Shown: piece by piece, positions 27,884-35,693 of the stretch
Layout of the letters: every line of letters starts with the position of its first letter
How positions within the stretch are numbered: the first letter of the stretch is position 1
Assembly (NCBI RefSeq): GCF_016757755.1
Contig: NZ_CP068437.1
Span: 2,604,001 to 2,668,000 of the forward strand
Source of the DNA: Shewanella sp. KX20019
GTDB taxonomy: Bacteria > Pseudomonadota > Gammaproteobacteria > Enterobacterales > Shewanellaceae
Reading direction: 5' to 3'
DNA length: 64,000 bases
Notes under the pieces: model-generated
Databases searched by the model: none
Told to the model about the DNA's origin: nothing
The model's input: the letters and a program-made list of their open reading frames with translations, nothing else
Program-made: the position numbers and the translations under genes

Positions 27884-27929
27884 GCTACTCCATAGAATGT
27901 TAATAGATTTTGTTGAAAGGTTAATTATT

Positions 27930-28400
27930 GTGCAAAATACTCACAAATCAGTAGTATTGCGAGTTTTATATACTTTATTTATGGCGGTTATTGTCAGTGG
28001 TTGCGAACCCGATAACGGAAAAAATGTTACATCTTTTAAACAAGAAACGGGATTATGCAATTTTCAAAAAGGTGCCTGTAGTAACACCGTCGATGGTACT
28101 GAACTTAATTTACGTATCACACCGTGGAATACCCCAAGTGAAAAGCCACTTGAATTAAGTTTAAGCAGCTCTGTTCCACTAGAGAAAGTAAAAATTCGCG
28201 TTGAAGGCAGAGATATGTTTATGGGTATTATCCCGGTGAATTTAGCTCAAGAGACTGAAACTAGCTATAATGCGCCGCTAATATACGGGTCTTGTAGTAG
28301 TGGCTACATGGTTTGGCAAGCCATAGTAAGTTACGAGCAGGACGGAATCGAAAAATTTACCATCTTTGAGTTTCTTGCCGATAGTGAAAAAGCGCACTGA
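27930..28400 (+). CDS. Hypothetical lipoprotein divergent from ccoN
   Basis: 156 residues, not assigned to a named family. The signal sequence (HKSVVLRVLYTLFMAVIVSGC) ends in a VSGC lipobox. The mature part has four or more further Cys (CNFQKGAC, GSCSSGYMVW) and a beta-rich pattern. The GTG at 27930 is preferred because gaaagg lies 9 nt upstream. The in-frame ATG at 27897 has no ribosome site and would lie upstream of the start point predicted from the FNR box. Divergence from ccoN across shared FNR boxes suggests a role in microaerobic respiration or oxidase maturation (inference). Confidence 0.72.
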   Translation: MQNTHKSVVLRVLYTLFMAVIVSGCEPDNGKNVTSFKQETGLCNFQKGACSNTVDGTELNLRITPWNTPSEKPLELSLSSSVPLEKVKIRVEGRDMFMGIIPVNLAQETETSYNAPLIYGSCSSGYMVWQAIVSYEQDGIEKFTIFEFLADSEKAH

Positions 28401-28507
28401 CGTTAAGCCACTTTTATAATGATGAAACTCTAGTAGAAGAGGGTGAAACCTTGGAAAGTTACTTTGCTCTGAATGTGGTCTAAATCTCATTATTACAATA
28501 CCGCTAT

Positions 28508-28522
28508 TGATAATCATTCTCA
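28508..28522. promoter_or_regulatory. Fur box
   Basis: TGATAAT-C-ATTCTCA matches the 7-1-7 Fur consensus TGATAAT-N-ATTATCA at 13 of 14 fixed positions. It lies 47 bp upstream of the start codon of the Cys-rich gene, a usual operator distance. Confidence 0.75.
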
Positions 28523-28569
28523 TTACGTTATATTGAGACTAATAATTGGGTATGCAATAAGAGAACGTC

Positions 28570-28803
28570 ATGGGATTAGTAACTCAAAAACTTAACATCA
28601 GTATTTCACAACAGAAGATCGCTCAGCTAATACAGCAAGGGCACTTATGTGCTGCTGATTTTAAATGTTTAGACGCGGAGTCAAAACAGACAGTGTGGCA
28701 ATTGTGCCTCTGGTGCTGTGAAAAACGAATTCATTGTGAAAAAGCTTGTTCAAGTGACTGCAATGCCCAATGCTCGAGTAAAATTACGCTAACAACAGGC
28801 TAA
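28570..28803 (+). CDS. Small nine-cysteine protein, predicted iron-regulated
   Basis: 77 residues, no family recognised with certainty. Cys occur at 27, 33, 46, 49, 50, 56, 60, 64 and 68, including WCCEK and the CEKAC/CNAQC series. The N-terminal 45 residues look helical (QQKIAQLIQQGHLC). There is no signal peptide, so the protein is probably cytoplasmic and the Cys could bind Fe-S or another metal. The ATG follows aagaga. A near-consensus Fur box upstream implies derepression under iron limitation. It stands alone; the integrase gene starts 67 nt downstream. Confidence 0.72.
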   Translation: MGLVTQKLNISISQQKIAQLIQQGHLCAADFKCLDAESKQTVWQLCLWCCEKRIHCEKACSSDCNAQCSSKITLTTG

Positions 28804-28870
28804 ATCGACTAAATTACTGTCACTGAGCAATATAAGGCTACTTTGATACTGCGTAACTGATTATTATGCA

Positions 28871-30193
28871 GTGATAGCCAGTGACCTTAGTAGTAATAAA
28901 ATGGACCTACCCAACGTTATGCCACTGTTTGATTCTGTCGAATTCATTCAAAGTGGCAACCCCATCGTTAATCAGCATATCACCCAACTAGCACTCTATG
29001 GAATTGCAGATGCCAGTTTGGTATTTGAGCACGCAACCGACTGGCTCTGTGAACAGAAATACAGCGAAAACAACTATAAAGCGTATAGAAGCGAGCTAAC
29101 TACCTTCTTGCACTGGTGTTTTGATGTTGCCCAAACGGAAGTCTCGTTAGTCGGACGTAAAGAGATAAATTGCTACGTTGAATATTGTCAGGCCCCGCCA
29201 CAAGCACTGATTGGCTTTTATAATGTTGCTCAGTTTAAAGAACAAAAGGGGAGCGCACTCAGGACTCCCAACCCTCAATGGCTACCTTTTAGAGGCAAAA
29301 AGAATGAAGGCGTTATACAGCAATACAGTTTAAGTGAAAGCGCACTTAAAACTAAAATGGCCATTTTATCCTCTTTCTATGCTTACCTTATGAGTGAAGA
29401 TTTTGTAGAAAAAAACCCTGCACAAATGTGGCTCAATAAAAGCAGGTTCTCGTCTAACAAAAAGTACCGCCTTGATAACGACGGTGATAATCAACTCGCA
29501 TTTACCGAGTTACAGTGGTCCTACGTTATGTCGACCGTTACAAAACTTGCGACAGAACAACCAGAATTACACCAACGCAGCTTGTTTCTTATAAAGCTGA
29601 TTTATTCCTGCTATTTAAGAGTATCCGAAGTGTCGGCAAGGGCAGGTTACTCACCTATCATGGATCAGTTTAAGCGCAATCCGCAAACAGGGATATGGAG
29701 CTTTCATATCCCCTCAAGCAAAGGTGGCAAGCGTCGTACAGTATCAATGTCCGATGCCTTACTAGCAGCCTTAGTCGAGTATCGGCACTACCTAAACTTA
29801 CCTGACTATCCAAAGATTAATGAAGGCCATCCTCTTATTATTAGGCAGAAAGCTGCTGGACGAGGCAGGGAGGTTGGCTTGATCAATGCAAACCTGGGGA
29901 TTCGCCAAATAAGAGAAGAGGTCGACAAAATCATCATACTTGCAGCTATCAGCGCCGAATGTGACGGCTTCGTCGAGGATGGCGCGCAAATGCGCCAGCT
30001 CAGTATCCACAATATTCGCCATACAGGGATCACTCATGATATCAATATTCATGGCAGACCTCTGTCACATGTACAAGCAGATGCGGGGCACGAAAGCATC
30101 GATACGACATCGCAATACTTGCATACTACGCAAATAGAGCGCCATCAAAGCGGCCAAAATAGACCGCTAGATAACCTGCATGGGATTGGCTGA
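28871..30193 (+). CDS. Solitary tyrosine recombinase (phage integrase family)
   Basis: 440 residues with an N-terminal SAM-like/core-binding region (about 50-200) and a C-terminal catalytic domain. All catalytic residues are visible: Arg250 (CYLRVSEVS), Lys284 or Lys287 (SSKGGKRR), His380-x-x-Arg383 (SIHNIRHTG), His407 (AGHESIDTT) and nucleophile Tyr416 (SQYLHTT). The enzyme looks intact. It is larger than XerC/XerD (about 300 aa) and no phage or conjugation genes accompany it. It ends 80 bp before a recombinase-site-like palindrome and 1 kb before dif. The GTG start lacks a clear ribosome site; an ATG at 28901 is an alternative. Confidence 0.88.
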   Translation: MIASDLSSNKMDLPNVMPLFDSVEFIQSGNPIVNQHITQLALYGIADASLVFEHATDWLCEQKYSENNYKAYRSELTTFLHWCFDVAQTEVSLVGRKEINCYVEYCQAPPQALIGFYNVAQFKEQKGSALRTPNPQWLPFRGKKNEGVIQQYSLSESALKTKMAILSSFYAYLMSEDFVEKNPAQMWLNKSRFSSNKKYRLDNDGDNQLAFTELQWSYVMSTVTKLATEQPELHQRSLFLIKLIYSCYLRVSEVSARAGYSPIMDQFKRNPQTGIWSFHIPSSKGGKRRTVSMSDALLAALVEYRHYLNLPDYPKINEGHPLIIRQKAAGRGREVGLINANLGIRQIREEVDKIIILAAISAECDGFVEDGAQMRQLSIHNIRHTGITHDINIHGRPLSHVQADAGHESIDTTSQYLHTTQIERHQSGQNRPLDNLHGIG

Positions 30194-30250
30194 AAGTTAT
30201 CTAGAGAACTGAAATTATAATTAAACATCGACTTTTTCCTAAGCTACTAA

Positions 30251-30272
30251 TATCAGATTAAAAAATCTGATA
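30251..30272. repeat. Perfect 9-bp hairpin after the recombinase gene
   Basis: TATCAGATT / AATCTGATA with loop AAAA, 57 bp after the recombinase stop and 1 bp before the left dif-flanking repeat. It has no T-run on the plus strand, so it is not a standard terminator. Confidence 0.7.
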
Positions 30273-30273
30273 A

Positions 30274-30321
30274 GTTAATGCCGATAAGTGACATTATCGG
30301 CATCTCAGTGAAAAGTCTAAA
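30274..30321 (+). repeat. Left dif-flanking inverted repeat
   Basis: The core CCGATAAGTGACATTATCGG (30281-30300) is itself palindromic. Extended by neighbours it reads as 11-bp arms (AATGCCGATAA and the complement of TTATCGGCATC, 10/11 equal) around a 6-bp centre GTGACA, the geometry of a tyrosine recombinase core site. About 38 of 48 aligned positions match the complement of the right copy at 31661-31707. Confidence 0.7.
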
Positions 30322-31163
30322 ACAATGCTTCATAGTTGACCCAGTAGAGAATTAATTTGGATAATTATAGGCTGTGATTAAGTTCTATGGTGCTAAGCCG
30401 CCATCGTATATTACGGAACTAATGCACCCCAAATGGAGTTAATCAAATCAATTTAGAAAGTATTAGTAGTCGTTTCAATCAAATGCTCGAGTGCAGTAGC
30501 CGCAACGTTTAGATAAAATGGATGGTTTTCACTCATTTAAGGGGCCTCTGAATACAGATAATTGATTTGTAAGGCAGCTGTTCTCCATAATCAGTTGAAG
30601 TCATTAATGCTTAGTTAGTTTGAATTTCCCCAACAGTAAGTGCCGATGTTGTTTATAGTATTGAGCAACTTTAATCAAACACAGAATTCATATAAGCCTG
30701 AAGTATGGCACGATGAAAGTTCAGATTAAGTCACACAAACTCATATAGCTGCTCATTATATCTAGCTATCGTTATAGCGAGCAAGTCTCAACGCAGCTGC
30801 TTGTTGTTATAGCTTTGAAATGTCGACGGCATAACATCTGAGTTAGCTTCAATATCATTCTCGATAAAATAACTATCTAAGACTTTGCCTGCACGGCGAT
30901 GTTAGATCCTAATGATTCATAGTTTTAAGATTGTTGACTCGCGGACACATATAACGCTAAAAAATAAGTGCGTGCTGCGTGGCTGCTTTTTAAACTTGGC
31001 AGGCTTAGTACTGCAGGATCAACACAGCATCGCGTAGTTATTTAGGTAATGCTTCGTTCAACATGCTGATAGCACTGTAACTAACGGATAGCTACAGATA
31101 AACTAATAACTGAAACTTACACGACAATGTCCTTTTGTTAGACTTTATCAATCCTAATACACG

Positions 31164-31191
31164 AATGCGCACAATGTATATTATGTTAAAT
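31164..31191 (+). other. dif: Chromosome dimer resolution site dif (XerC/XerD site)
   Basis: The 28-bp site consists of XerC-side arm AATGCGCACAA, the central TGTATA, and XerD-side arm TTATGTTAAAT. The centre and the XerD arm are identical to E. coli dif; the XerC arm differs at 3 of 11 positions, 25 of 28 overall. XerCD recombine here under FtsK control to resolve chromosome dimers. It sits in a gene-free region between convergent genes. I therefore read the window as spanning the replication terminus. Confidence 0.85.
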
Positions 31192-31660
31192 AGGGTTTTT
31201 GATGATATTGACAAGGTCGCTTTTGATCACTGCCACTTAAGTTGAGATTTTGATATAGACCTGCTTTCTAGTAAGCAGTTGTTCAATGGATGGATTTGAC
31301 TGACTTCATTTGCAAACTTAAGCGCGATCAGTTTTTCAACCGGTAATATCTGCAAGTAAGTTTTTGACCTAATATTCTCTCATATCTCTTTACCGTCAAA
31401 TCTAAATACGCTGAGTTTTTGGATATTTTCCAGATATGTACAAGCTGTAACAAGGAAACTTTTCCTAGTCGATGCTTCTTCAGATATTGGTATTATCAGA
31501 ACCTGGCCACATTGGTGACGTTTAGCTTTGCAGCAATGGCTTACGGGTAGTATTAACCAACTCAGTATTTGTATGTCGTTAGCCTTTATCCGCTCCACAT
31601 ACTAAGTTCATTGGAGTTTTTCTTAATCATTAACTAGCTTTAAACAAATTTATTATCTTC

Positions 31661-31707
31661 TTTAGCGTTTCAATGAAACCCCGATAGTGTCATTTATCGG
31701 GATTACC
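31661..31707 (-). repeat. Right dif-flanking inverted repeat
   Basis: The core CCGATAGTGTCATTTATCGG (31681-31700) is the complement of the left core at 18 of 20 positions, and similarity continues on both sides (TAAT before, TTCA-TGAAA and CTAAA after, read on the minus strand). It lies 25 bp beyond the stop of the leftward 31732 gene and might also act as its terminator (GGGGTTTC follows the stem). Confidence 0.7.
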
Positions 31708-31731
31708 ATGATAGGAGTTATTAAGTTGTTA

Positions 31732-32001
31732 TTACTCTTCCATCCAATCCATATTCGGCAATGCATCCAAGTGCTGGGCATAACGTATTTCGTTAAAAGA
31801 GGCACCATTTTTCATGACATCGAATACTTCGATAGCCAGCGCGCACGCCATCCATTGAATCGCTTCTTCACGTGGTGTACCTGTCATGACTAACCGCATC
31901 AAGGTTTCTTTTACCTTTTTCGGTTCACCGTCAACGATTTGATTTTCGACTGTTTCAATGAGTGTTTCTTCAGTCATGTAGCTGTCTTGCTGTTTGTCCA
32001 T
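31732..32001 (-). CDS. Small hypothetical protein
   Basis: 89 residues, soluble and acidic, no domain recognised. The sequence is mostly helical by appearance (ETLMRLVMTGTPREEAIQWMACALAIEVFDVMKNG) with a conserved-looking end LDALPNMDWMEE. Two starts are possible: ATG 32001, used here, or ATG 31977 (MTEETL), and neither has a strong ribosome site. The composition is that of a real protein rather than a shadow frame. It is the first gene to the right of dif and is transcribed toward it. Confidence 0.65.
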   Translation of the reverse strand: MDKQQDSYMTEETLIETVENQIVDGEPKKVKETLMRLVMTGTPREEAIQWMACALAIEVFDVMKNGASFNEIRYAQHLDALPNMDWMEE

Positions 32002-32441
32002 TATAACGACTCTGTTAAGTACTTAGCGCTATTATGTCGCAACCATGGTCCAAGCAATAGATTAAATTCAAAATTCTTTGATCGTAGCACTCAAGAATGC
32101 AAATTTGGGAAAGGTAAGATAAAACTGCAGTCATAATCTGATTGAATTTTGTTCGTCCTAATGAAACTCGGGAAAATTGAGTTAAGCCCCCTAACCCATG
32201 TTTTACAAAACTAATAGAAAGCAGCAATTCCCCATCGGCGTTGCCGAACTATGTTGATGAAATAACCGTAATGCATCACGGCATTCGAAAATCCGTTTGG
32301 CATTTTAGTTTAAGACAAAGAAAAGACACTGATATGGTTTTATTTATCTTGAGTGACTGAGCTCGAGTCAGCCATTGCCACTTGAAATGCTATTTACCTC
32401 AACTGTGGATTTCCGAAGATAAACTAGAACAAATATTACTG
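32002..32441. other. Intergenic region without recognised gene
   Basis: I see no supported gene in these 440 bp. A minus-strand frame at 32015-32227 has an implausible protein sequence. A near-palindrome TGACTGAGCTCGAGTCA occurs at 32353-32369; its role is unknown. Confidence 0.5.
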
Positions 32442-33497
32442 CTAATCAGTAATGTAAATTTGGGAGTTATTTCGACCATAGTTCTTTGCGCTATAAAGTG
32501 CTTTGTCTGCCTGTTTAACTATATCGGTGCTATTAAGCTGATCATATATTAAAGATGCGACGCCAATACTGACAGTTATGTTGCCGATAATATCGTTGTT
32601 ACCATCGCTAATTTTTAATCTCTGAACATTGCGTCGAACTTTCTCTGCTATTGAAAAGCCCATCTCCGCATCCATATCTGGCAATATAACGGCGAACTCT
32701 TCACCGCCATAACGTACTGCGACATCCATATTCCCAACTAATGTATTAGCGATTGCTGCAGCGACTTTTTTCAAAACGATATCACCAATGTCATGGCCAT
32801 ACCTGTCGTTATAGCTTTTAAATTCGTCAACATCTACCATTAACAAAGAGAGGCTCTGCTTGTGTCGTTTTGCTAGTACTATGTGCTCGCCAATGTTTCT
32901 GTCAAAGGCAAGACGATTAGGTAAGTCAGTTAGAAAATCTGTTTCAGCTTGGTGATGTAATAGCTGGTTTGTTCTTTCAAGCTCAAGCGTACGCCGATAC
33001 ACAGTGCGCTCTAGTTCATCATTGAGTTGTTCTAGTTTCTGTCTTCCAATATTTTGTGCGGTAACGTCGATTGAAACGACCATAAGATACGCTATACTCT
33101 CAACACCAGTTTCGCCAACTTCTCTGACTGGAGAAATAGTCGATTGGAACCAGACTTCATTTCCATGAGTATCTACGACGGCTGCTTCTTGCTTTACAAC
33201 CTTACCTGTATCCCTCGACTTTATTAGGTTTTTAGACATTTCGTCACGAAAAGGCTGCGGATAAAAGTCAAAAGGATATGGCTTTCCGTAATACTCTGAC
33301 ACATCTTTAATGGCAAGCGCTTTGACACCAGATGAACTCATAAACTGCAGATTGAAATCTAGGTCGACAACCTTGGTACAGACCGGAGAATGTTCAATCC
33401 ACACATAACTTTGCTCTTTAGAGAATCGTAGCTGATCTTTGTCAGTTCTAAATTTAGAAAATGGCATTTTATTTCGGCTCTCATCCGTGAGTGACAT
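32442..33497 (-). CDS. PAS-GGDEF diguanylate cyclase
   Basis: 351 residues. An N-terminal PAS-like sensor domain (about 25-155, with AAVVDTHGNEVWFQSTISPV as the PAC part) leads through a coiled-coil linker (QKLEQLNDELERTVYRRTLELE) to a GGDEF domain starting at TDFLTDLPNR. The active-site motif is GGEEF (residues 264-268), compatible with c-di-GMP synthesis. The usual inhibitory I-site RxxD five residues upstream reads GNMD, so product inhibition may be lost. No membrane segment is seen. An alternative start at ATG 33464 would drop 11 residues. Confidence 0.9.
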   Translation of the reverse strand: MSLTDESRNKMPFSKFRTDKDQLRFSKEQSYVWIEHSPVCTKVVDLDFNLQFMSSSGVKALAIKDVSEYYGKPYPFDFYPQPFRDEMSKNLIKSRDTGKVVKQEAAVVDTHGNEVWFQSTISPVREVGETGVESIAYLMVVSIDVTAQNIGRQKLEQLNDELERTVYRRTLELERTNQLLHHQAETDFLTDLPNRLAFDRNIGEHIVLAKRHKQSLSLLMVDVDEFKSYNDRYGHDIGDIVLKKVAAAIANTLVGNMDVAVRYGGEEFAVILPDMDAEMGFSIAEKVRRNVQRLKISDGNNDIIGNITVSIGVASLIYDQLNSTDIVKQADKALYSAKNYGRNNSQIYITD

Positions 33498-33826
33498 CGT
33501 TCTGCAGATTGACCAGCAGCTTCGAACGGTATAGCGCTCCGATTCTTAAGTCACTTGCAGTCTCTTTCCATACTGGAGTCGCAAACTACTACCATTAGCT
33601 ATCTATTTGGTAAGCCTGCACTACGCAACAAGTGTAGTTGCTGGTTTAAATTCTGATAGATAAAAAGCAATTGTCGTATTTGTTCAATCTTCTAAACGCC
33701 CTCTCCGCTAATATTTATTTCATCGCCGCCGCGGGACAAAGTTATTTTTTGGTTTTAGCACCTTTAATGGAAATGCCTAAATCCATTTGTAGGACAAAAG
33801 TTAAAACACATAGTAGGTAATTAAAC
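33498..33826. other. Intergenic region without recognised gene
   Basis: 329 bp between the divergent cyclase and acetyltransferase genes. It probably contains both promoters, but I see no confident elements apart from the short aggt before 33827. Confidence 0.4.
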
Positions 33827-34653
33827 ATGTTAGACATAAAAAAGTTGAATCACTGGCAAGCATCAGTGAGTTAAAAGCTCAGTTCTTTTCACTTGCTACG
33901 GCACCGCTTGACGGAATGTGGCATTTTGGTTTCGTAGCCATATCCGAGCATTTTGGCTTTTATGAGAACCAAGTTTTGGTTGGCTATTGCTGTATCAACG
34001 CTGACGGCTATATGTTGCAGTACTATCTATCACCTTTAGCGAAAATCAGTTCTCGCGAACTATTTACTCTTATTACACAGCAAGATAGTAAGGTAATTGG
34101 CACAGTAATAGGTGCGTTTGCCAGCACTGCAGAACCTAAGTACCTATCATTATGTCTCGATAATTCTACAATGTTTGCAGTGAACTCACTGATGTATCAT
34201 CTAAGTACTGAGGCCGATACCACTGGTGAGGCTAATGTTAAAATTGATATGGCATTAGCAACAACAGAGATGTTAGATAGTCTGGTTGCATTTGCTGTTG
34301 AAAGTATTGGTGCCCCTGAGCAGTGGCTTACTGGTTACTATCTAAATCTGATCCAAAGGCAAGAGCTTTGGGTCTCTCTAAAAGGCAAGCACATTATTGC
34401 TACGGGTGAATGCCGAACGTTTGATAACTATCAAACTGACTTTGCCGACTTGGGCATGATAGTTGCTCAAGCCGAGCGTGGCCAGGGTATTGCGGTTAAG
34501 ATACTTCGTTACCTCATCAATGTGGCAAAACAACAAGGGCTTAAGCCTATTTGTTCTACAGAAATTGATAATATAGCTGCCAAAAAATCGATTGCTCGGG
34601 CTGGCTTAGTGTCAAATAATCGAATTATACAAATCGAATTTGGCAAAAGTTAA
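33827..34653 (+). pseudogene. GNAT-family acetyltransferase, frameshifted near the N terminus
   Basis: From ATG 33827 (behind aggt) the frame reads MLDIKKLNHW and stops within 16 codons. Shifting by one base at the six-A run 33838-33843 instead gives a continuous frame (KKVESLASISELKAQFF, then GMWHFGF) to 34653, about 275 residues. The C-terminal half has a GNAT-like acetyl-CoA loop (LGMIVAQAERGQGIAVKILRYL) and CSTEIDNIAAKKSIARAG. Translation could restart at ATG 33916 (245 residues). The break may be a true mutation, phase variation at the A-run, or a sequencing error. Confidence 0.65.
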
Positions 34654-34816
34654 TTGTGTATCGTAATAGGCACTTTAAGCCCTTATTAGTAATGATGGGC
34701 TTACTTTTTTGATAGAGCACTTTGATGGGAACCTTTGATTTAGCAGCCTACAGCGTTATGCTAATTGCCTTATACTCATTATCATATTATTAGCTCTAGC
34801 ATCTCAGGGGTTAAGC

Positions 34817-35659
34817 ATGCAAAGTTGGATACATTACCCAAAGAATATAAAAGTTGCTAAATACATCAGTTGCTACTGGCTGATAGAAAAGACCACACTG
34901 CAAGATATTAATAACTTTCCAAAACTCAATCCAGATCCAGCGACTCACCTCATTATTTGCCCGCAAAAGCAAGGTTTCCATTATGACACAGCGCCGCAAG
35001 TATCAAGTGGCAGTGGGAGCCATTGGCTATTTCCTCAGCAGCAAACACTGCAAATAGATCATTCTGAACGTTTTATATACCTAGGGGTGAAATTTCATAT
35101 CGGTGCACTCTACTCCCTCGATATTCCCGATTACAACCACCCTACCCTGAATCAGGCGGACACTGTCGATATGGATCACTTACTTTCAGTCACAGGTTTC
35201 CCAGCAGAGTCACTTTTACAAATTGGACGTACTGAACCGTTAGAGTGTTGTGACAAGCTAGATGAACTATTTTTACCATTGTTAACCAATGCTAAAGAAG
35301 ATCAGCATAGCGAAATTACTCATAAAGTGTTGCAGCTATTGGATTCAACGGCAGTTTCAGAACTTGGCGGTAAGCTGTTTTGCTCCCAAAGAACCTTAGA
35401 GCGTAGTTTCAACCGAGTGACAGGCTTAACGATGAAGCAATGCCAGTCGATGAACAAACTGGAAGCGATGTTGGAGTACTTGTATCAGCGCGATGCGAGT
35501 GATATTGACTGGGTAGATGTGGCGTTTAAATTTGGCTTTAGCGACCAACCTCACCTCATTAGACAGCTTAAAAAACAAATTGGTTTAACGCCGAAACACT
35601 ATGTTGAAGAAAGAGGATTAACTATCGATATCTATGGTGGAGTGACTGCCCGAGACTAG
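34817..35659 (+). CDS. AraC-family transcription regulator
   Basis: 280 residues. An N-terminal ligand/AraC-like domain of unknown specificity covers about 1-160 (DPATHLIICPQKQGF, LGVKFHIGALYSL). A C-terminal double helix-turn-helix has the AraC signature in SELGGKLFCSQRTLERSFNRVTG and VDVAFKFGFSDQPHLIRQLKKQIGLTPKHY. The ATG at 34817 has aggggt in front. No obvious partner operon is adjacent, so its target is unknown. Confidence 0.88.
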   Translation: MQSWIHYPKNIKVAKYISCYWLIEKTTLQDINNFPKLNPDPATHLIICPQKQGFHYDTAPQVSSGSGSHWLFPQQQTLQIDHSERFIYLGVKFHIGALYSLDIPDYNHPTLNQADTVDMDHLLSVTGFPAESLLQIGRTEPLECCDKLDELFLPLLTNAKEDQHSEITHKVLQLLDSTAVSELGGKLFCSQRTLERSFNRVTGLTMKQCQSMNKLEAMLEYLYQRDASDIDWVDVAFKFGFSDQPHLIRQLKKQIGLTPKHYVEERGLTIDIYGGVTARD

Positions 35660-35693
35660 AAGACTAGCGAAACGTATTTACATCGCAAATGAT

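Larger units (their letters stand above)
30194..31731. other. 1.5 kb gene-free region holding dif and flanking inverted repeats
   Basis: No reading frame here has a ribosome site plus recognisable protein features; the only 72-codon frame (31380-31598, minus strand) is unconvincing. The region lies between two convergent genes and contains an A-loop hairpin, two inverted 48-bp repeats and the dif site, described separately. The remainder is AT-rich with scattered short stems and may be decayed DNA or DNA kept clear around dif. Confidence 0.7.

Noticed and set aside
27897..27929. ATG 27897 as start of the lipoprotein gene
   Set aside because: It lacks a ribosome site and would lie upstream of the transcription start predicted from the FNR box; GTG 27930 behind gaaagg fits better.
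28871..30193. XerC or XerD assignment for the recombinase near dif
   Set aside because: 440 residues with divergent N terminus and extra insertions do not fit XerC/XerD (about 300 residues), which normally lie elsewhere on the chromosome.
31380..31598. 72-codon minus-strand frame in the dif region
   Set aside because: No ribosome site, unlikely amino acid pattern, and the reading frame covers only random-looking AT-rich DNA; not listed as a gene.
32015..32227. 70-codon minus-strand frame between the 31732 gene and the cyclase
   Set aside because: Low-quality protein sequence and no start signal.
33916..34653. ATG 33916 as the natural start of the acetyltransferase
   Set aside because: In-frame protein-like sequence continues about 25 codons upstream to the A-run, and a better ribosome site precedes ATG 33827; recorded as a frameshifted gene.
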